Source: Anaerolineaceae bacterium
GTDB lineage: Bacteria > Chloroflexota > Anaerolineae > Aggregatilineales > Phototrophicaceae
Direction: 5' to 3'
NCBI GenBank assembly: GCA_020634165.1
Contig: JACKCF010000001.1
Location: forward strand, 558,001-622,000
Length of the DNA: 64,000 nucleotides
The notes under the pieces: model-generated
Databases searched by the model: none
Seen by the model: the letters and a program-made list of their open reading frames with translations, nothing else
Told to the model about the DNA's origin: nothing
Shown: piece after piece, positions 59,280 through 64,000 of the stretch
How the letters are laid out: each line of letters begins with the position of its first letter
How positions within the stretch are numbered: position 1 is the first letter of the stretch
Made by a program: the position numbers and the translations under genes

Positions 59280-60560
59280 ATGCATCTGTCTCGCCGAGTT
59301 TTGCTGCTCATTATACTGCTCTTGCCATTGGCTGGCTTGGCCACTGCCCAGGAGGATACCACATCGCCACTGTTTGAACTGCTCGCAACGGTTCCCAATA
59401 TGGCGCCAGACAACCTCAGCCTGATTTATTTTGCCGATGTCGCCGTTGCCGAGCGTGCCCGCATGGGCAATGCCAACATGATTACCACCGCCGCCCAGTT
59501 TGAGCAGCTTGACGCGACGGGCCTGGATATGGTCTGGTTTTGGGGCTATCCATCCTCGACAGCACTGCCTTCCTCGCAGTACTTCATGCAGGGTATTCCG
59601 CTTTATAAAGAAATGATGGGTTTCGAGCTTTTCGATATTGAGCAGACGCTCTACTTCGGCAATCCCCCGGAGGTTGGTTACATCCTGAAAGGTAACTTCG
59701 ACCAGGATGCGATCATCCAGGCTTATCAGGCGCGTGACTACACGCTGGAAGAGATCAGCGGCCTGCCCTTATTATGTGGCCCCGCTGGTTGCGAAAATGG
59801 CACCCAGATTGACTTTGATCGTCGTAACTTCGGCAACCTGTTTGGTGGTGAACTCGGTCTCAGTGAGCCTGCTGCTCTGGCGGATGGCCTTATCTTCGAT
59901 TCGCGCATTCTTGATCGACTCAATGCCATTGTTGATGCCTATCTGGGTAGTGATAATAACATCCTGGCGAATGATGCCTATGCCGCTTCTGCACGGGCGC
60001 TTTCGCAAACAGGCGAGTTGCGGCAGGCAATCTTCGTGCCATTTAACCAATCGCCTAGCGTGGCGGACCTGGCAACTGTACTGGGTCCCAATGTAACGGA
60101 CGAACAGCGAGCTGTCATCGAAGAACATCTGGGCCTCAATGACCGCGATCCGAGTGAGATGCTGCCCCTATATGAAATGATGACACTGGGCGACATCACC
60201 CTGCCTGACGAGGGTGTTTCTCATGCGGTGGTCACGATGGCCTACAGCAACCCTGGCTTTGCGGAAAATGCTGCTGAAATCTTACAGCAGCGCATTGATA
60301 ACTTTGATGAACTGCAATCGCTGGCAATCGCTCGGTCCTTCGCTGAAGTCTTCGCGAATCGTGGTGCCCAACCGCTGCCTGTCTCAGTCTATAACGACGA
60401 AGAAACAGGCTACGCCATCGTCATCGCGACCTGGGAAACGCCTCTGGTTGTTGGTACCCAGGAAGATGAAAATGGTCGTCTGAAGATGTCCGGCATGACG
60501 TTCCGCCTGCTGGTCGATATGATATATCGTCGCGACATGATGTGGGCGATTCCTGGCTAG
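59280..60560 (+). CDS. Secreted protein of unknown function
   Basis: 426 residues. Signal peptide ending LATAQ. The mature part is alpha/beta with acidic character; I see no catalytic motif, repeat or anchor (landmarks: DMVWFWGYPSSTALPSSQYF, GLPLLCGPAGCENGTQIDFD with two Cys that may pair). The ribosome binding site AAGGGAG lies inside the first codons of the divergent gene. Sharing a bidirectional start region with the PPC-domain gene suggests the two are made together and may act as partners. Function unknown. Confidence 0.7.
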   Translation: MHLSRRVLLLIILLLPLAGLATAQEDTTSPLFELLATVPNMAPDNLSLIYFADVAVAERARMGNANMITTAAQFEQLDATGLDMVWFWGYPSSTALPSSQYFMQGIPLYKEMMGFELFDIEQTLYFGNPPEVGYILKGNFDQDAIIQAYQARDYTLEEISGLPLLCGPAGCENGTQIDFDRRNFGNLFGGELGLSEPAALADGLIFDSRILDRLNAIVDAYLGSDNNILANDAYAASARALSQTGELRQAIFVPFNQSPSVADLATVLGPNVTDEQRAVIEEHLGLNDRDPSEMLPLYEMMTLGDITLPDEGVSHAVVTMAYSNPGFAENAAEILQQRIDNFDELQSLAIARSFAEVFANRGAQPLPVSVYNDEETGYAIVIATWETPLVVGTQEDENGRLKMSGMTFRLLVDMIYRRDMMWAIPG

Positions 60561-60601
60561 ACTTGGTTTGTGTTTACATAATTTCTATTTTGTCAGCGCG
60601 A

Positions 60602-60645
60602 TTGTGGGTTATCATGAAGGTGTATTCCAAACGGATAACCCACAA
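60602..60645. promoter_or_regulatory. 12-bp perfect inverted repeat before the kinase gene
   Basis: TTGTGGGTTATC (60602-60613) and GATAACCCACAA (60634-60645) are perfect arms 20 nt apart. It lies 56 nt before the kinase start and could be an operator, or a hairpin ending the upstream transcript (no T-run). Confidence 0.5.
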
Positions 60646-60700
60646 ACTGGCATAACTCGCTGGCGTTTGATCTGGCGACACATCTGGATAAAGACAAGCT

Positions 60701-62278
60701 ATGACACAACAAAGCGGCAGTCAGCAGGATAGTAACCTGACCGGCAAGACCATCGGCCCATACGAACTTCAGCAGGAGATTGGTCGGGGTGGTATGGCGA
60801 CTGTGTACAGCGGTCGTCAGCTCAGTATGAACCGCATGGTGGCCATCAAAGTGCTGCCGCGTCACTTCTTACATGATCCTGGCTTTTTGGAGCGCTTTGA
60901 GCGCGAGGTTGAGGTTATCTCCAAGCTGGAGCATCCCCATATTCTGCCAATCTATGATTATGGCGAAACCGAGGGCGTGCCCTATATCGCTATGCGTTAC
61001 CTGGGTGGCGGCAGTATGGCCGATTTGATTCGTCGCGGTGTGCCTGAGCTTAAAGACATCGTGCAGCCCATGCGCCAGGTCGCGGAAGCGCTGGATTATG
61101 CCCATCAGCGTGGCATCATCCACCGTGATCTCAAGCCCGGTAACATCATGCTCGATGAAAGTGGCAATGCTTATCTCAGCGACTTTGGCATCGCCCGTGT
61201 CATGGGCAGTGACCTGACCGGCAGTGCGATTATTGGTACACCGGCCTATATGTCCCCGGAACAGGCGCATGGCGCGCCGATTGATGCCCGTTCCGATATT
61301 TACTCGCTGGGCATTGTGCTGTTTGAACTGATTACAGGCCATGAACCCTATCATGCGGAAACGCCAATGGGCCTGCTGCTGATGCACATAAATGAACCCA
61401 TTCCGCCGCTGACCAAGTTCCGTGATGATGTGCCGCCCTCATTGCAGCACGTTGTCGAGCGAGCGACAGCTAAAGACCCTGACCAGCGCTATAGCAGCGC
61501 CGGAGAACTGGCCGAATCGCTGGCTGCCGCCGTACGTGGCGAAGCCGTTACCCCTGCTCCGATGGCCCCCATCAGCTACCCGCCGCCACCGACGCAGCAC
61601 ACGCCACCGCCTACAGGCTATGGCTATGCAACCAATCCGCCGACAGCACCCGGTACCAACCCTGGAACTGTACCGCCTAGCCAGCAATTCTACGGCGATG
61701 TGGTCACCGGAATGGGTACCCAGGTTCCCGTTGGCAGGCGGTCGCCGCTGCCCTGGATCATCGGCCTGATTGTGCTGGTAGTGATTGCCGGAGGCGCATT
61801 CTTCGTACTCAACGGGGGCATCCCGACCGCGACCGCCTCAACCGTGCCGACGCCTTTCCGCGGCGCGGATACAGTTACTGATGATGTCTACACCATGTCA
61901 GTGCCATCCCGCTGGCCATTCCGCGACCAGAGCGACGTCACTCGGTTGATGCACACCTGGCGTGCCGATGATGACAGCGCCGGGGTCGTCCTGACGCGCA
62001 TGGAAGACAGCGACGCCACCGTCGAATCGTTCAGCAGCCGGATGCTCGATGGCGATGTCACCTTCATTGATGAGACCACTGCCGAAGATGGCACCCTGCG
62101 CCGCAGCTACCGCATCGAGAATCACCCGTCGCTGCCCAACGGCCAGATCGACCAGTTTTTCTATACCGAAGGCGGCAAGCTCACGGTCGTGGAAATGTAC
62201 CTGTCGGATAACAACGCGACCAACACCACCGCCTTGACGACCATGCAAGCTGTCCTCAACAGCCTGCGCCTGAACTAA
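60701..62278 (+). CDS. Membrane-bound Ser/Thr protein kinase
   Basis: 525 residues. Cytoplasmic kinase domain about 19-280: GRGGMATVY glycine loop, Lys50 (VAIKV), HRDLKPGN (His141-Asn148), DFG (161-163), APE as SPEQ. A Pro/Thr/Gln-rich linker (~285-345), one TM helix (about 350-372, WIIGLIVLVVIAGGAFFVL) and an extracellular ~150-residue domain (VYTMSVPSRWPFRDQSDVTR onwards). No PASTA repeats, so the ligand is not predicted to be muropeptide. It phosphorylates proteins in response to an external cue. A 12-bp inverted repeat precedes it and a repeat-derived terminator follows. Confidence 0.93.
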   Translation: MTQQSGSQQDSNLTGKTIGPYELQQEIGRGGMATVYSGRQLSMNRMVAIKVLPRHFLHDPGFLERFEREVEVISKLEHPHILPIYDYGETEGVPYIAMRYLGGGSMADLIRRGVPELKDIVQPMRQVAEALDYAHQRGIIHRDLKPGNIMLDESGNAYLSDFGIARVMGSDLTGSAIIGTPAYMSPEQAHGAPIDARSDIYSLGIVLFELITGHEPYHAETPMGLLLMHINEPIPPLTKFRDDVPPSLQHVVERATAKDPDQRYSSAGELAESLAAAVRGEAVTPAPMAPISYPPPPTQHTPPPTGYGYATNPPTAPGTNPGTVPPSQQFYGDVVTGMGTQVPVGRRSPLPWIIGLIVLVVIAGGAFFVLNGGIPTATASTVPTPFRGADTVTDDVYTMSVPSRWPFRDQSDVTRLMHTWRADDDSAGVVLTRMEDSDATVESFSSRMLDGDVTFIDETTAEDGTLRRSYRIENHPSLPNGQIDQFFYTEGGKLTVVEMYLSDNNATNTTALTTMQAVLNSLRLN

Positions 62279-62298
62279 TCTCACTGCAATTACGAGTC

Positions 62299-62329
62299 GT
62301 AGGGACGCAGCACACTGCGTCCTTTTTTT
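62299..62329 (+). terminator. Terminator derived from a GTAGGG palindrome
   Basis: GGACGCAG (62303-62310) and CTGCGTCC (62315-62322) around CACA, then TTTTTTT. The sequence belongs to the repeat family at 2431 and 10919; here it functions as a convincing terminator. Confidence 0.75.
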
Positions 62330-62353
62330 GAAAATTGCTCTAGAGGGTACATT

Positions 62354-62695
62354 TTGAAACGCAGCAAAGTAACATCTCGTTCCAAAGCAGCACAGCGAGA
62401 TAGGCTGCCTTGCATACATCAGCACGGGCTGACAATTGCATTATCAGAGGTTCTGAAGGCAGATAAGAAAGTTGCGATTCGAATCAAAATTCCAGGTAAT
62501 GAGGGAAGTGAATATTGGTTCAAAGATCCAACAGATCAGGCGATGCGAGAAGTTGTTTCAAAACTGGGTGATATTCTGATTCATATTGTTCCAAATGCTA
62601 AACTTATTGTTGATGACTCTGGTGCGTCTGTTTGTGATGAAGAATTTTTACGCAAACAGGGCATAGAAATCAAATGCCCCATATTTCGCTGGTAA
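62354..62695 (+). CDS. Small protein of unknown function
   Basis: 113 residues from a TTG start with GAGGG 6 nt upstream. Short basic N-terminus (KRSKVTSRSKAAQRDR), then an alpha/beta body (VAIRIKIPGNEGSEYWFKDP, ILIHIVPNAKLIVDDSG) with Cys near both ends. AT-richer than its neighbours. Not recognised. Confidence 0.55.
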   Translation: MKRSKVTSRSKAAQRDRLPCIHQHGLTIALSEVLKADKKVAIRIKIPGNEGSEYWFKDPTDQAMREVVSKLGDILIHIVPNAKLIVDDSGASVCDEEFLRKQGIEIKCPIFRW

Positions 62696-62724
62696 GAGCA
62701 ATCATCTGCGAATAGGATCGCCCT

Positions 62725-63666
62725 ATGGTCGCGACAACTACATTTTCCCAAGTTGATTTGATCGCTATTCTGGATACCTACAATCTGGGCGTTTATCGAA
62801 CCTCTCGCCCGATCTCAGCCGGAACAGTCCAGACGAATTATCGCATTGAAACCACCCAGGGCGCGTTTGTCCTCAAATACTACGAGAACCGCAGCTACGA
62901 ATCGGTGCAGTTTGAGGCCGATGTCGTACGTCTTATTCAAGCCCAGGGCTTCCCTTGTGCGGATGTGTACCCCAATCAACACGGTGAATACATCAGTCGG
63001 CATCAGCAAAAACCCTACATGCTATTTGAGTTTGTCGAAGGCGACTCGGTTGATGCATTTAGCCCGAACCAGTTGACGCAAGTCGCTCAACTGGCTGCGC
63101 GGCTACAGACCCTCGCAACAGGGTTTCGCCCGGAGACAATGCCTCATCGCTGGAACTATACGCCCGAACTATGCCTGCGATTAGCGCAGCAAAAGGCCAA
63201 CGAACTCGATTCGGAAATGAGCAATGCCAAGCTGCGCTGGTATGAACGTGAAGTCACGCGCCTGGAATTGCCGGACGCGCTGCCTAAGGGGGTCTGCCAC
63301 ACCGATTTCGATCCCTCGAATGTGCTGTTCAACGGCGATGAGGTCGCGGCTTTGCTCGATTTTGATGATGCCAACTATACCTACCTCACTTTTGATCTCA
63401 TCGCCCTGATTGATGGCAATGTCTGGCCATTTGGTGGCGAATTCAATCCGAGCCATGCACGGAAAATCGTACACGACTACATGGCTGTGCGACCGCTCAG
63501 CGAGGTAGAAAAATCGCACCTGTTTGATGTGCATAAACTGCAAATTTTCTTCGATGGCATCTGGTTTTATGCACGGGGCGAAGTCGATGATTTTTACGAG
63601 AAGCGGAAAGTCGCATACTTGGATAGTGTCGGGAGGGATGTGTACTATCGCGCGTTATTCGGGTAG
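62725..63666 (+). CDS. Phosphotransferase, aminoglycoside/homoserine kinase-like
   Basis: 313 residues, protein-kinase-like fold of the APH/choline kinase/ThrB-II group. N-terminal ATP-binding part YRIETTQGAFVLKYYENRSY with Lys, then the Brenner motif VCHTDFDPSNVLF (H-x-D-x4-N) and DFDDANYTYLTFDL (second Asp). It phosphorylates a small molecule, possibly homoserine; substrate unproven and no threonine genes are nearby. The last 12 bp overlap the small membrane-protein gene on the other strand. Confidence 0.82.
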   Translation: MVATTTFSQVDLIAILDTYNLGVYRTSRPISAGTVQTNYRIETTQGAFVLKYYENRSYESVQFEADVVRLIQAQGFPCADVYPNQHGEYISRHQQKPYMLFEFVEGDSVDAFSPNQLTQVAQLAARLQTLATGFRPETMPHRWNYTPELCLRLAQQKANELDSEMSNAKLRWYEREVTRLELPDALPKGVCHTDFDPSNVLFNGDEVAALLDFDDANYTYLTFDLIALIDGNVWPFGGEFNPSHARKIVHDYMAVRPLSEVEKSHLFDVHKLQIFFDGIWFYARGEVDDFYEKRKVAYLDSVGRDVYYRALFG

Positions 63667-63945
63667 GTTTCCGTTTTCTCCGCGTCGTTGAATCTTTAGA
63701 GTGACTAGCCTGATGCTTGCAAACAGGATAATTGTAACTGGAAGAATTGCGCATAGACCGCAGACTAGTCCCAGATCGAATACCATGTTTTGAGTATCAT
63801 TCCACGGACCTCCTGCGGTTCCTGCTAAGCGCACAGCGAAGAGCCAAAGCAACCCAATTGCGACTATGCTCGTCAGCAAGCATACGATGAATAGCAAAAC
63901 AAACGGCCAGAGTCGTCGTTTATTCGTTCGTTTTCGTTTCTTCAT
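63655..63945 (-). CDS. Small two-TM membrane protein
   Basis: 96 residues. Basic N-terminus (MKKRKRTNKRR), two TM helices at about residues 12-36 and 58-80. No motif and no recognised family; no clear ribosome binding site. Overlaps the end of the phosphotransferase gene by 12 bp. The basic start followed by a hydrophobic helix is typical of real membrane proteins, but it is supported only by open frame and pattern. Confidence 0.45.
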   Translation of the reverse strand: MKKRKRTNKRRLWPFVLLFIVCLLTSIVAIGLLWLFAVRLAGTAGGPWNDTQNMVFDLGLVCGLCAILPVTIILFASIRLVTLKIQRRGENGNLPE

Positions 63946-64000
63946 GGGCAGGATCGATTGATACTACTAGCACTATTCGTAAATACACCGATTCTAGCTA

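Noticed and set aside
1..64000. tRNA, rRNA, CRISPR array, insertion sequence or prophage
   Set aside because: No cloverleaf-like segment with a T-loop, no regularly spaced identical repeats, and no transposase, integrase or phage protein was seen on either strand.

Overview
The window looks like part of a bacterial chromosome of moderate GC content, densely coded on both strands. Clear AGGAGG-type ribosome binding sites, secreted proteins with long leaders ending in AQ(D/E), HEAT-repeat and PPC-domain proteins, a PASTA-less Ser/Thr kinase, SpoIIAA/STAS-like paralogs and a scatter of GC-rich palindromic intergenic repeats together suggest Chloroflexota (Anaerolineae-like). This is a judgement from gene style; no rRNA or other taxonomic marker lies in the window. 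No tRNA, rRNA, CRISPR array, transposase, integrase or phage gene was seen.

Layout. 1-8058: end of an oligopeptide ABC ATPase, a B12-dependent radical SAM protein, two unrecognised proteins that look like helical-barrel plus beta-sandwich carbohydrate-active enzymes, a papain-like C39-type peptidase, and a promoter-terminator pair that may encode a ~90-nt RNA (4303-4429). 8257-13865: YtxH-like stress protein, two of three STAS-like paralogs, an L-fucose-isomerase-like enzyme, an FTR1 iron permease with a possible Fur box, and an AT-rich unknown membrane protein. 13924-20308 (minus): epimerase, sulfatase and an Opp/Dpp transporter without its ATPases. 20761-26832: small protein, leuS, Nudix hydrolase, two small unknown proteins, third STAS-like paralog, GNAT acetyltransferase. 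26930-29830 (minus): simple-sugar ABC transporter. 30078-37687: methyltransferase-like protein, a 1176-residue secreted protein with eight Ig-like repeats and PPC modules, DUF6391-like protein, holA and two membrane proteins. 38101-43090: E1 alpha/E1 beta/E2 of a 2-oxoacid dehydrogenase, a methyltransferase and a secreted esterase. 43229-52062: orphan PAS histidine kinase, SDR, a ykkC-class riboswitch upstream of an EamA exporter, two HEAT-repeat proteins with an isoprenylcysteine-methyltransferase-like protein, an Lgt-like protein, and a divergent Lrp/EamA pair. 52329-57000: six tightly coupled genes built around NadE and a free-standing nitrilase. 56997-63945: PPC-domain secreted protein head-to-head with a second secreted protein, Ser/Thr kinase, phosphotransferase and small proteins.

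How it fits together. The sulfatase, fucose-isomerase-like enzyme, lyase-like proteins and two ABC importers would suit uptake and breakdown of sulfated, fucose-rich glycans, although they are spread over several transcription units. The most interesting non-coding element is the 45881-46079 leader: a good promoter, a ykkC-like aptamer, and a switching hairpin that encloses the ribosome binding site of an EamA transporter and competes with the aptamer's closing stem. Short intergenic palindromes recur at several places, and some now serve as terminators.
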